From Algiphilus aromaticivorans DG1253 (lineage in GTDB: Bacteria; Pseudomonadota; Gammaproteobacteria; Nevskiales; Nevskiaceae), in the NCBI RefSeq assembly GCF_000733765.1, contig NZ_JPOG01000001.1, forward strand, positions 1,054,001 through 1,118,000: DNA of 64,000 nucleotides, in the 5' to 3' direction. Positions 17,142-25,638 of this stretch are shown in pieces (position 1 is the first letter of the stretch; each line of letters begins with the position of its first letter). A model generated the notes under the pieces. That model did not search any database. It had not been told where the DNA came from and saw only the letters and a list, made by a program, of their open reading frames with translations. A program made the position numbers and the translations under genes.

Positions 17142-18530
17142 CTAAGTCACGCCCTGGGCGAGCATGGCGTCCGCAACCAGCGCAAAGCCCGCCACATTGG
17201 CGCCGCGCTGATAGTCGATGCGGCCACTGTCGTCGCGGCCATAGGCAACGCAGGTCTCGTGAATGCCGCGCATGATGACGCGCAGCCGTTCGTCGACCTC
17301 GGCGCGCGGCCACTTCAGCAGGGTCGCGTTCTGTGCCATCTCCAATCCCGACGTCGCCACACCGCCGGCATTGGTTGCCTTGCCGGGTGCGTAGAGCACC
17401 TTCGCGGCGTGCAGCCGGCGCGCGGCCGCCGAGTCGGTTGGCATGTTGGCGCCCTCGGCCACCAGCCAGACGCCGTTGTCGACAAGCGTTACTGCGTCAT
17501 CCTCCTGAAGCTCGTTCTGCGTCGCGCAGGGCAGGGCAACATCGCCGGGCACATGCCACGGCCGTCGCAGCGCCTCAAAGCTCAGGCCGTGCCGCTCGGC
17601 GAAGTCGGCGAGTCGGCCGTAACGCTGCGTCTTGAGTTCGTGGATATCCAGCAGCATCGTCGGCGTGATGCCGGTGTCGTCATCGACGACCAGCGTGCCG
17701 CCGGAATCCGACAGCGTGACGACGCGGCCACCCAGCTGCATGACCTTCTCGGCAGCGTGAAGCGCGACATTGCCGGCGCCTGAGATCAGTACGCGCTGGC
17801 CTTCCAGCGAGCGGTTGTGTTGCTCAAGCATTTCCTCCACGAAATAGACCAGGCCGTAGCCTGTGGCCTCCGGGCGCATCAGGCTGCCGCCGTGGGACGG
17901 GTGCTTGCCGGTGAAGAAGGCCGAAGCGTCGTTGCGCAGCTTCTTGATCATGCCGGCCATGTAGCCCACTTCGCGCGCGCCCACCCCGATGTCGCCGGCA
18001 GGGATATCGGTTTGCGGTCCAAGGTGGCGGTGCAGTTCGATGGCCAGGGTCTGGCAGAAACGCATGATCTCGGCCGGGCTCTTGCCCTTGGGGTCGAAAT
18101 CGGCGCCGCCCTTGGCGCCGCCGATGGGGATGGTTGTCAGCGCGTTTTTGAATGTCTGCTCGAAGGCCAGGAACTTGAGCACCGACAGCGTCACCTGCGG
18201 GTGGAAGCGCATGCCGCCCTTGAAGGGGCCGATGGCCGAGCTGTGCTGCACGCGCCAGCCCCGGTTGACCTGTGTGCAGCCACTGTCGTCGCACCAGGCG
18301 ATGCGGAACTGGATGATGCGCTCGGGCTCCACGATGCGCTCCAGCAGGCCGTTCTCGGCATACCGCGGGTTGGCGTCGATGAAGGGCCAGATGCTGCTCA
18401 TGACCTCTTCGACAGCCTGCAGGAACTCGGGCTGATCGGGGTCGCGATGCCGGACATGCTCCAGAAAGGCAGAAAGTTCGTTGTTGCGCACGGCAGGCTC
18501 CCAGTGACTCTGACCAGTATCGTGCGCCAT
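17142..18530 (-). CDS. gdhA: NADP-type glutamate dehydrogenase
   Basis: 462 residues, the normal length for the hexameric bacterial enzyme. Clear motifs are RVQHSSAIGPFKGGMRFHP (substrate pocket), TIPIGGAKGGADFDPKGKSPAEIMRFCQ with the catalytic lysine, DIPAGDIGVGAREVGYM, and the Rossmann motif GAGNVALHAAEK. It makes glutamate from 2-oxoglutarate and ammonium with a reduced nicotinamide cofactor (NADPH expected from similarity to E. coli GdhA). It is divergent from hemN. The intergenic region (18531-18697) carries an FNR-type box. Confidence 0.95.
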   Translation of the reverse strand: MAHDTGQSHWEPAVRNNELSAFLEHVRHRDPDQPEFLQAVEEVMSSIWPFIDANPRYAENGLLERIVEPERIIQFRIAWCDDSGCTQVNRGWRVQHSSAIGPFKGGMRFHPQVTLSVLKFLAFEQTFKNALTTIPIGGAKGGADFDPKGKSPAEIMRFCQTLAIELHRHLGPQTDIPAGDIGVGAREVGYMAGMIKKLRNDASAFFTGKHPSHGGSLMRPEATGYGLVYFVEEMLEQHNRSLEGQRVLISGAGNVALHAAEKVMQLGGRVVTLSDSGGTLVVDDDTGITPTMLLDIHELKTQRYGRLADFAERHGLSFEALRRPWHVPGDVALPCATQNELQEDDAVTLVDNGVWLVAEGANMPTDSAAARRLHAAKVLYAPGKATNAGGVATSGLEMAQNATLLKWPRAEVDERLRVIMRGIHETCVAYGRDDSGRIDYQRGANVAGFALVADAMLAQGVT

Positions 18531-18626
18531 TCATCGCCATGCGGCATTGATCTCCGTCAGCTTCTCTTCGGAATGGGGACGGAATGACGCAAAGGGCGCC
18601 AGGGGCGCTCAATTGCTGGCGAGAGG

Positions 18627-18640
18627 CTGATCTGGATCAA
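18627..18640. promoter_or_regulatory. FNR/ANR-type box upstream of hemN
   Basis: CTGATCTGGATCAA matches TTGAT-N4-ATCAA at 9 of 10 positions. Its centre is 64.5 bp before ATG 18698. Assuming a -41.5 activator position, the transcript would start about 23 nt before the ATG, consistent with anaerobic activation of hemN. Confidence 0.65.
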
Positions 18641-18697
18641 GAATCGCGCCGCGTGCGGGGGCTAGGCTCGATCTGCCTACACTCCAGTGATTCCGCC

Positions 18698-20074
18698 ATG
18701 GCCTTCGATTCAGAACTCGTCGCACGCTACGACACGCACGGGCCGCGTTACACCTCCTATCCGACGGCGGCGCAGTTTCACGCGGGCTTCGGTACTGCGC
18801 ACTACCTGGAGGCCGTCGAAGCCTCCAATGACGAGCCGATCCCTCGCGACCTGTCGCTCTACGTGCATCTGCCCTTCTGCAACAGCGCTTGCTGGTACTG
18901 CGCCTGCCACCGAAGCATCACGCACCGCGACGATCGTGCGCGCAGTTACCTGAGCGCTCTCTACGAGGAGATCGTTCGCAAGGCCGCACATTTCGACCGC
19001 GACCGGCTGGTGCGCCAGCTGCATTTCGGTGGCGGAACCCCCACCTTCTACAGCCTGCAGGAACTGGCCGATATTCTGCGCATTCTGGCGCGGGCTTTCT
19101 CCTTCGCACCGTCCCGCGACTGCGAGCTGGGCATTGAGATCGATCCCCGATCCGTTAGCCCTGAAGAGGCGCGGGATCTCGCCAGGCTGGGCTTCGATCG
19201 CTTTTCCCTGGGGGTGCAGGATTTCGATCCCCGCGTGCAGCGGGCGATCAACCGCCGGCAGAGCATTGGGCAGGTGCGCGGGATCGTCGATGCCGTCCGC
19301 AAAGCGGGCGCAGGATCGGTTAGCTTCGATCTGATCTACGGCCTTCCCCACCAGACGCCGCAGCGCTTCGCTCGCACCCTGAAGCTTGTGGCTGCGTTGC
19401 AGCCGGATCGGGTCTCGGTCTATGCCTATGCCCACATGCCGGAGCGCTTCCCCCTGCAATCGCTGATGCCGGCGGATGCGCTGCCTGATTCCGCCACACG
19501 CCTTCGCATGCTGCAGCTGTGCCACGAGTATCTCGGCGCGGAGGGCTACCGCGCCATCGGCCTGGATCATTTCGTCAGGCCTTCCGACCCGCTCATGCGC
19601 GCCTTCGAGAACGGCACGTTGCAGCGAAATTTCCAGGGCTATTCCACGCATGGCGGTTGCGACCTGATCGGTCTGGGAGCCAGTGCGATCTCCAGCATCG
19701 GCGACGTCTATGCACAGAATGAAACCGATATTCGGCGATGGCAGGCCACGCTGCAGACGGGTGAGTTGCCGATTGCGCGCGGGCTCCGTCTCAATGCCGA
19801 CGATCGCTTGCGCCGGGACGTCATCCAGGATCTGATGTGCCGCGGGCACGTCGACACGGCTGCCGTGGCAGCCGAGCACGGCCTGGATTTCTGGCGCTAT
19901 TTCGCTGACGCCCTCGCGCCCCTCGAAGCCATGTCCGAGGACGGATTGCTGGTCATGGACGCTGGCAGCCTGCGCATCACCGAGAAAGGTCGTCTGCTTA
20001 TGCGCAATGTGGCAATGGTCTTCGATGCCTACGCGGCAACATCGCCGCAGAAGCGCTTCTCGCAGGTCATCTAG
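18698..20074 (+). CDS. hemN: Oxygen-independent coproporphyrinogen III dehydrogenase
   Basis: 458 residues. The radical-SAM cluster motif CNSACWYCACH (Cys61, 65, 68, plus Cys70) is in the HemN-specific form, followed by LHFGGGTPTFYS and the family C-terminal domain (GLGASAISSIGDVYAQN). HemN uses two SAM per coproporphyrinogen III to make protoporphyrinogen IX without oxygen, so it supports heme supply during nitrate respiration. The start at 18698 was chosen because MAFDSELVARYDTHGPRYTSYPTA is the canonical HemN N-terminus. An FNR-type box lies 64 bp upstream. Confidence 0.95.
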   Translation: MAFDSELVARYDTHGPRYTSYPTAAQFHAGFGTAHYLEAVEASNDEPIPRDLSLYVHLPFCNSACWYCACHRSITHRDDRARSYLSALYEEIVRKAAHFDRDRLVRQLHFGGGTPTFYSLQELADILRILARAFSFAPSRDCELGIEIDPRSVSPEEARDLARLGFDRFSLGVQDFDPRVQRAINRRQSIGQVRGIVDAVRKAGAGSVSFDLIYGLPHQTPQRFARTLKLVAALQPDRVSVYAYAHMPERFPLQSLMPADALPDSATRLRMLQLCHEYLGAEGYRAIGLDHFVRPSDPLMRAFENGTLQRNFQGYSTHGGCDLIGLGASAISSIGDVYAQNETDIRRWQATLQTGELPIARGLRLNADDRLRRDVIQDLMCRGHVDTAAVAAEHGLDFWRYFADALAPLEAMSEDGLLVMDAGSLRITEKGRLLMRNVAMVFDAYAATSPQKRFSQVI

Positions 20075-20087
20075 AAAGTGCTTGCGC

Positions 20088-21881
20088 TTAGCCGGTGACT
20101 CTTCGTGTCACAGCGCGCCCGATGAAGCGGAACTTGTCGCCCAGCGGAAAGCGCTTGAGGACGGTGCCGACCACGCCCTTCGTGAAGCGCGTGCGCTTGG
20201 AATAGTCGATGGCGACGTCCACCACCGCGGATTGCCCGCCGTCGGCAGCCTTCAGCGCCAAGCGGATCCCCTCGTCGAGATCGTCATTGTTGTCGATGGA
20301 GATATAGCGCGCGCCGGTGGCCTGGGCGATACCGGCCAAGCGGATTTCGCCGAGCTGGGTGCAGGTTTTGCGGTTGTAGGGGATCTCTTGTCCCTGGGAG
20401 ATCTGCGACAGCTCACCGTCGTGCAGCACGAAGATCACGACGCCGGCCTGCTCGACCGTGGCAGGGAGCAGTTCCATGCCGGTCATCAGAAAAGCGCCGT
20501 CGCCGGCTATCCCGACAACCTGCCGTTCCCGGTTGGCGAGCTTTGCGCCGATGGTGGCTGGCACGCAATAGCCCATGCAGTTGAAATCGGTCGGCGAAAT
20601 GAAGCTGCGCGACCGCAGGATCGGCATCAGCTCGGCCGTCAGGAAGGTGTGGTTGCCGTCGTCGGTGGTGACGATGGCATCAACCGCGAGCTGCTTGCGC
20701 AAGGCTTCGAAGAAGCGTAGTGGGTTGACGCGCGGCGAGCGGTGCTTGTGCCACTCGTCGCGATAATCGCGCTTGTCGACGGCGATGCTTCCGGATACTG
20801 CCTTACGGCGCTCGACGTGCGGCTCGGTCGCGCGATGGATGCGCTGGCGCAGCATGGGCACGAGCACGCGCGCGTCGCCGATAAGGGGGACCTGCGCCGG
20901 ATAGTTGCGCCCCGGCACGGCAGGGTCGATGTCGATATGGATCAACGCTTCGGGCACGCGGCAGCCGAAGCTACCCGTCGGGATCTCGGCGAAGCGCGTG
21001 CCAACGGCGAGCATGCAGTCGCAGTCCTTGAAGGCGTTGTGCGCCGCCGGCACGGCGGCTGGCCCAAAGCCCATGCCGGTATGCAGGGGGTGATCGCCGG
21101 GGAAGGCGCTCAGGCCCTGCAGTGTCGTGCTGACTGGTGCGCCGAGGTGCTCGGCGACGGCGCGGATGTCCTCGGCCACGTCCACCGCACCCCAGCCCAC
21201 GAAGAGGCCGGGCTTGTCGGCCACGGCCAACATGGCGGCAGCGGCATCGAGCTGCTGCTCGATGCCCGGAGCCAGTTCCGGCAGTGTGGGCGGGACGAAG
21301 ACCGGCACGCTCGCGATGTGCTCGCGGAAGAGTTGCAGGTTGACGGGGACTTCGACGAAGACGGGGCCGGGCACACCGCTCATGGCGGTTCGATAGGCCT
21401 CGAAGAGGGTCGGCACGATGTCGGTGTGCGCGGAGAGCCGCCAACTGCGCTTGCACACATTGGCGAGCAGCGCCTGCTGGTCCAGCTCGTGAATCTGATA
21501 ACCGAAGGGGACATCCGTGCGCGTGCCGCCGGAGATGATGAGCATGGGAATGCCGTCGAGGTAGGCCTCGCCGATGCCGCTCATGGCGTGTGTGATACCG
21601 GCAGCCGGCACGATGGCGAGTACGCCGATCTCCCCCTGCGAGGTGCGGCTGATGGCGTCCGCCATGAAGGCCGCGCCGCACTCATGCGTAACCAACACCG
21701 GGTGAATCCGCTCGGAGCTGTTGAGTTCGTCGTAGAGTTCGGTGTTGTGCACGCCGGGGATGCCGAAGGTGTGCGATACCGGGAGTTGCTCCAGCGCATA
21801 GCGCACGAGCCAGGCGCCGGATCGCTTGCCGCCGATGGGGATGGAGTCAGTGGGCTGCAGCTGTGCTTCAGGCGTTGCCAT
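20088..21881 (-). CDS. Thiamine-diphosphate-dependent enzyme, acetolactate synthase-like
   Basis: 597 residues with the three-domain ThDP decarboxylase/AHAS layout. The N-terminal pyrimidine-binding domain has HTFGIPGVHNTELYDEL and THECGAAFMADAISR (Glu activating the cofactor). The middle domain contains the usual KPGLFVGWGAVD. The C-terminal pyrophosphate domain has the GDG motif VGIAGDGAFLMTGMELLP, but the usual NN at its end is HDGE. Reaction unknown: decarboxylation, carboligation or C-C cleavage of an acyl-CoA or oxo acid are all possible. ATG 21881 has AGGAG in front. It starts 2 bp after the stop of the KstD-like gene, so the two form one operon. Confidence 0.85.
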   Translation of the reverse strand: MATPEAQLQPTDSIPIGGKRSGAWLVRYALEQLPVSHTFGIPGVHNTELYDELNSSERIHPVLVTHECGAAFMADAISRTSQGEIGVLAIVPAAGITHAMSGIGEAYLDGIPMLIISGGTRTDVPFGYQIHELDQQALLANVCKRSWRLSAHTDIVPTLFEAYRTAMSGVPGPVFVEVPVNLQLFREHIASVPVFVPPTLPELAPGIEQQLDAAAAMLAVADKPGLFVGWGAVDVAEDIRAVAEHLGAPVSTTLQGLSAFPGDHPLHTGMGFGPAAVPAAHNAFKDCDCMLAVGTRFAEIPTGSFGCRVPEALIHIDIDPAVPGRNYPAQVPLIGDARVLVPMLRQRIHRATEPHVERRKAVSGSIAVDKRDYRDEWHKHRSPRVNPLRFFEALRKQLAVDAIVTTDDGNHTFLTAELMPILRSRSFISPTDFNCMGYCVPATIGAKLANRERQVVGIAGDGAFLMTGMELLPATVEQAGVVIFVLHDGELSQISQGQEIPYNRKTCTQLGEIRLAGIAQATGARYISIDNNDDLDEGIRLALKAADGGQSAVVDVAIDYSKRTRFTKGVVGTVLKRFPLGDKFRFIGRAVTRRVTG

Positions 21882-21883
21882 GA

Positions 21884-23506
21884 TCAGGCTCCTGCGATGT
21901 GATGGGTCAGGCGGCGCGCGCTCAGCACGCAGCCTCCAATGAAGGTGCCCTCCAGTGAGCGTTTGCCGTGCAGGCCACCGCCGCCGAAGCCGGCGGCTTC
22001 GCCGATGGCGTAGAGCCCGGGCATCGGCTGGCCTGAAGCGCTCAGGGCGCGACTTTCGAGATCGGTCTGGATGCCACCCAAGCTCTTGCGCGACAGGATG
22101 TGCTCGCGAATGGCGATCAGCGGGCCCGCCTTCGGGTCGATGATCGGCTGGAAACGGCAGGTGCGCACGCGGTCGCCGCGGTAATGGCGCGCGTTGTCGA
22201 TGCGGCGCAGCTGCTCGTCGTTGAAGAAGCTCTTGCCGCGCGCGATCTCGGCGTCGTAGGCCGCGATGTCCTGCCGCATGCGCTCGGGGTCGACCTGCAG
22301 CCCGTAGAGGCTGCGCGCATTCATGGCCTCGGCAAGCGCTTCCAGCGAATCGGCAGCGACCATGTCGTCGGGGCATTCCCGCAGCAGGCGATCGACCAGC
22401 TCGCGATTGCCGAAGAGCACATCGCGCACCATCCGCAGACGTCGCTTGTAACGGAAGGCCTGCATGTAGTCGTAGCCCGACACGGCCAGTTCGGTGCGGG
22501 CGATGCGGCGGTTCATGATCTGCCAGCTGTACTGACCCGGTTGCCCGAGCACCGTTTCGACCAGATGGCGGGTGTCGGTATAGCCCACCAGCGGCGCCGG
22601 GCCGATGCGCTCGCCGCGGGCGTTCAGCCAAAGCGCCGAGCGTGGCGGCACGAGGCTGAGTCCGTCGTTGTCGCGTTGCCGGGCCGGATGGTGCACGCCG
22701 GCGGCGTAATGCCAGTGCCGGTCGCGGTGGGTCACATGCGCGCCTATGTCTTCCGCCAGATCCTGGAGTCTGCCGTCGCCGTAGCGGTGGGCGCCGTTGA
22801 GCAGCATGGCGGGTGGCGGCGGCAGGCTGCTGTCCCAATGCTTGCGCACCTGGCTGAGATCGCCGCCGCAGAGGCCACCGGAGGCGATGACGATGTGCTC
22901 GCCGCTGGCGCGGAAGGATGTGCCCCTATGGTTGTCCTTACCGGTGAAGGCGGCGGCCCGGCCGTTGCAGGTCTCGATAGCCACCACTTCGTGGTGGAAG
23001 GCGAGCTCCAGGCGCTGGCGGTGGGGGTGGCTCTCCAGCGCGGCCAGCACGCGGCTGACGATCTCGTTGCCGAGTCCCCAGGTGACATGCCAGCGCGGCA
23101 CGGAATTGCCGGCCCGGTGCCAGCCGCGCTCGGGCCAGGTGACCACGGGCAGGAAGCGCACGCCCTTGCCGCGCAGGAATTCGTAGATGTAGGGGACCGA
23201 CTGCTCACAGTAGAGGCGCGCCCAGGCCCAGGGCCACGGATCGGATGCGTCCAGCTCGCCGTAACGGCACCAGTCCTGGAAGGCGAGCTCGGGGCTGTCG
23301 CGGATGCCGGTGCGGCGCTGGTAGGGGGTATCCACCATCGTGATGCCGCCGAAGGCATCCCGGGCGAGGCCGCCGATGCGCTCGGGGCTGTCCCGATCCA
23401 GCAGCAGAACATGCCGGCCGCTGTCCAGCAGCTCGAGCGCGGCCACCAGACCAGCCAGCCCGGCGCCGGCAATTACAACATCGCTGCGGTAGCTACGTTC
23501 TGTCAC
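21884..23506 (-). CDS. FAD-binding dehydrogenase, 3-ketosteroid dehydrogenase/fumarate reductase-like
   Basis: 540 residues from GTG 23506, chosen because CAGGAG lies 5 nt upstream; ATG 23539 has none. FAD motif VVIAGAGLAGLVAALELLDSG (residues 10-30) opens the protein. GEHIVIASGGLCGG and the C-terminal LYAIGEAAGFGGGGLHGKRSLEG ... GGCVLSARR are typical of the KstD-like FAD-binding dehydrogenase group, which is often cytoplasmic and desaturates ring ketones or acts on related substrates. The true substrate is unknown. It is first in the operon with the ThDP enzyme. An imperfect FNR-type box lies 85 bp upstream. Confidence 0.8.
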   Translation of the reverse strand: MTERSYRSDVVIAGAGLAGLVAALELLDSGRHVLLLDRDSPERIGGLARDAFGGITMVDTPYQRRTGIRDSPELAFQDWCRYGELDASDPWPWAWARLYCEQSVPYIYEFLRGKGVRFLPVVTWPERGWHRAGNSVPRWHVTWGLGNEIVSRVLAALESHPHRQRLELAFHHEVVAIETCNGRAAAFTGKDNHRGTSFRASGEHIVIASGGLCGGDLSQVRKHWDSSLPPPPAMLLNGAHRYGDGRLQDLAEDIGAHVTHRDRHWHYAAGVHHPARQRDNDGLSLVPPRSALWLNARGERIGPAPLVGYTDTRHLVETVLGQPGQYSWQIMNRRIARTELAVSGYDYMQAFRYKRRLRMVRDVLFGNRELVDRLLRECPDDMVAADSLEALAEAMNARSLYGLQVDPERMRQDIAAYDAEIARGKSFFNDEQLRRIDNARHYRGDRVRTCRFQPIIDPKAGPLIAIREHILSRKSLGGIQTDLESRALSASGQPMPGLYAIGEAAGFGGGGLHGKRSLEGTFIGGCVLSARRLTHHIAGA

Positions 23507-23583
23507 GGAGGCTCCTGCCTGCTTGCCCAACCCGGCCATGGGGCGGTCCGGAATAGATATAGCAAGGCGGTACCGCCGGCGAT

Positions 23584-23597
23584 CTGATCTAGGTCAA
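23584..23597. promoter_or_regulatory. Imperfect FNR-type box
   Basis: CTGATCTAGGTCAA matches TTGAT-N4-ATCAA at 8 of 10 positions. It lies between the divergent units starting at 23506 (minus) and 23652 (plus). Weak; listed because this window has many better sites. Confidence 0.3.
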
Positions 23598-23651
23598 GGG
23601 AAGCGGATCGCTTCGCACCTACAGTCGAGCCTGGTGCATCGGGAGCGACGC

Positions 23652-24059
23652 GTGGCAGGCACGATCACTACATACTTGAGCGGTAGCCGCGCCAGACGCT
23701 TCAGGGCGGTGCAGCAGGCCGCCGTTCCGCGCAGCAAAACGTTCGACAGGACGGCGCGTGAGCGCTCCTTTGCCATCATCGAACAGCTGCTCGATCGGCA
23801 AACGGCAGCGACACGACGACAGATTGGCACTTTTCTCATCCTTGTCGACGGCCTGAGCCTTCTGCGCTTCGGGCGCCGCATCCATCGCCTGCGCCCGCGG
23901 CAGCTTGAGGCTTTGCTGGCACGGCTGGCCGATTCACGTATCGCGTTGATGCGGCGCGGCGTCGATGGCATCGCGACGCTGGTCAAGGCCAGCGTCTACG
24001 GCCAATCCGAGCTTCGCGCGCAGCTGGGTTACCGGCCTCCGGATGGCGTCGATGGCTGA
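23652..24059 (+). CDS. Small hypothetical protein preceding the GMC oxidoreductase
   Basis: 135 residues from GTG 23652, with GGGAG 6 nt upstream; GTG 23634 is an alternative. No signal peptide. The protein is helical and basic (RSKTFDRTARERSFAIIEQLLD, then RQLEALLARLADSRIALMRRGVDGIATLVKASVYGQ). Position and general layout resemble the small subunits that accompany membrane or cytoplasmic GMC dehydrogenases (gluconate 2-dehydrogenase subunit 3-like), but I could not match a domain. The stop overlaps the GMC start by 17 bp, so the two products are probably partners. Confidence 0.6.
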   Translation: MAGTITTYLSGSRARRFRAVQQAAVPRSKTFDRTARERSFAIIEQLLDRQTAATRRQIGTFLILVDGLSLLRFGRRIHRLRPRQLEALLARLADSRIALMRRGVDGIATLVKASVYGQSELRAQLGYRPPDGVDG

Positions 24060-25419
24060 GGCGCAGGTCATCGATGTCGACGTGGCCATCGTCGGTTCCG
24101 GCGCCGGCGGTGGCACCGTGGCTGCGCAGCTGGCCCCGCTCTGTGTGCGCGGCCTGCGCGTTGCCGTTTTCGAATGGGGCGGCCACTTTGCCGCGGCCGA
24201 CAACACACGCCGTGAGCTGGAGATGGTCCGGCGCTACTACGTTGATGGCGGCGGCCTGCGTACGGTTTCAGGAGAGATCACGCTGGCGGCCTGTCGCGCT
24301 GTGGGCGGAGCGACCAATGTCTACACAGGGGTCAGCTTCTTTCCGCCACCCCATGTGCTCGACAAGTGGGCGGTGCCCGGCCTCAACATTGACGATCTTG
24401 CGCCGCGCTTGGCGCGTCACGCGGCCGACAACGGTGTGCATTATCACGTTGAGGCCGAGATCAACCGCAACAACCAGCTCTTCGCGCAAGGCTGCCGCGC
24501 GCTGGGTTGGACGCCGCGCACGTTTCCGATCAACACGCGCGGCTGCGCCGGTCTGGGGACGTGCAATCTGGGCTGCCCCCGCCAGGCCAAGCAGGGGACG
24601 GCGCAAGTCCAGTTGCCGCGTGCCGAGCGACAGGGCGTGAAAATCTTCCCCTATTGCCGCATCGATCGCATCGACAACGGGGTGCTGCTCGGCGAAGTCG
24701 AAGCCCCGCCGGATGGGCTCCGGCCGGGGCCCTTGTCACCGGGGAAGCTGCAGGTGCGCGCGAGACGTATCGTGCTCGCCGGTGGCGCGCTGTTCACGCC
24801 GACCCTACTCATGCGCAGCTTTGCGGATGCGATGCGTCGCTGGCCGGCACTGGGCCGCTACTTCACCTGTCATCCGGCGCTGACGCTGGTTGGTCTGCAC
24901 GATACGCCCGTAGATGGGCCCATCGGCCATCCCAAGAGTTTCTACTGCGATGATTTCGCGCGGCAGGAAGGCTTTCTTCTGGAGAGCTGCTTCTACCCGC
25001 CCTTCGCCACCGCACGGAATCTGGTCGGTCTGGGTGACGATCTGGATCGCATGATGGGGCGCATTGATCACCAGCAGCAGGTTCTGGCGCTGGTGCTGGA
25101 TCGCGCGCAGCCGACCAACCGCATCGTGATGGGTTCCGACGGTGGCCCCAGGATTCACTACGCAGTCGACGCCGCACTGCGCGCCACGCTCGCAAGTGCT
25201 ATTCGAGCCAGCGGACGTCTGCTTTTTGCCGCGGGAGCGCGTTGCGTGCATCTGCCTGGCACCCAGGCTTTCCTGAGCACGCACGAGGAAGCCGATCGGC
25301 TGGGCAGCCTGGTGGCACCCGCCCGCCTCAAGGCCGGTCGGGTCACGATCAGCGCGGCGCATCTGATGGGGGGATGTCGCATGGGGACCCAGGCCGCCGC
25401 TTCCGTCACCGACGCATAG
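24043..25419 (+). CDS. GMC oxidoreductase interrupted by an in-frame amber codon
   Basis: 458 residues before TAG 25417-25419. FAD motif DVAIVGSGAGGGTVAAQLAP (about 13-32), a Cys-rich GCAGLGTCNLGCPRQAKQG segment, and the C-terminal HLMGGCRMGTQAAASVTDA show a GMC (cholesterol oxidase/choline dehydrogenase-like) flavoprotein that oxidises an alcohol. The frame continues after the TAG, without a shift, through GRVHGLPGVYVADSSLFPDS ... NPYLTIMALADR to 25638, where its stop overlaps the next ATG (ATGA). In relatives the stop position is usually an aromatic residue (DAYGRVHG or similar), so TAG probably replaces a TAT/TAC codon. It may be a recent nonsense mutation, a read-through case or a base-calling error. 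Confidence 0.8.
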   Translation: MASMAEAQVIDVDVAIVGSGAGGGTVAAQLAPLCVRGLRVAVFEWGGHFAAADNTRRELEMVRRYYVDGGGLRTVSGEITLAACRAVGGATNVYTGVSFFPPPHVLDKWAVPGLNIDDLAPRLARHAADNGVHYHVEAEINRNNQLFAQGCRALGWTPRTFPINTRGCAGLGTCNLGCPRQAKQGTAQVQLPRAERQGVKIFPYCRIDRIDNGVLLGEVEAPPDGLRPGPLSPGKLQVRARRIVLAGGALFTPTLLMRSFADAMRRWPALGRYFTCHPALTLVGLHDTPVDGPIGHPKSFYCDDFARQEGFLLESCFYPPFATARNLVGLGDDLDRMMGRIDHQQQVLALVLDRAQPTNRIVMGSDGGPRIHYAVDAALRATLASAIRASGRLLFAAGARCVHLPGTQAFLSTHEEADRLGSLVAPARLKAGRVTISAAHLMGGCRMGTQAAASVTDA

Positions 25420-25638
25420 GGACGCGTGCATGGGCTACCCGGTGTCTATGTCGCCGACTCGAGCCTGTTTCCGGACTCCGTCGAGGTGAACCCCTACCTC
25501 ACGATCATGGCCTTGGCCGACCGAACGGCCGAGGCCGTCGCTGCCGATATCGGGCTGGCGCTGCCGCTGCGCGAGGCGCGCGGGGCGTACCAGGAAGAGG
25601 AACAGCATTTGAGACTATCGAGTGGAGCACGGCCATGA
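25420..25638 (+). pseudogene. Displaced C-terminus of the GMC oxidoreductase
   Basis: This segment, in the same frame as the gene before it, encodes the conserved GMC C-terminal block (VHGLPGVYVADSSLFPDSVE, NPYLTIMALADRTAEAVAAD), which includes flavin- and active-site contacts. Without it the upstream product cannot fold as an active enzyme. A product could start at ATG 25426 but would be a useless 70-residue fragment. Its stop codon overlaps ATG 25635 of the following gene, showing that the operon layout evolved with an uninterrupted GMC gene of about 531 codons. Confidence 0.75.

Noticed and set aside
21882-22838. Open frame extending the ThDP enzyme upstream past ATG 21881
   Set aside because: The extension is antisense-like, Arg/Pro-rich and in another frame of the KstD-like gene; the ThDP domain starts at 21881 with a good ribosome-binding site.
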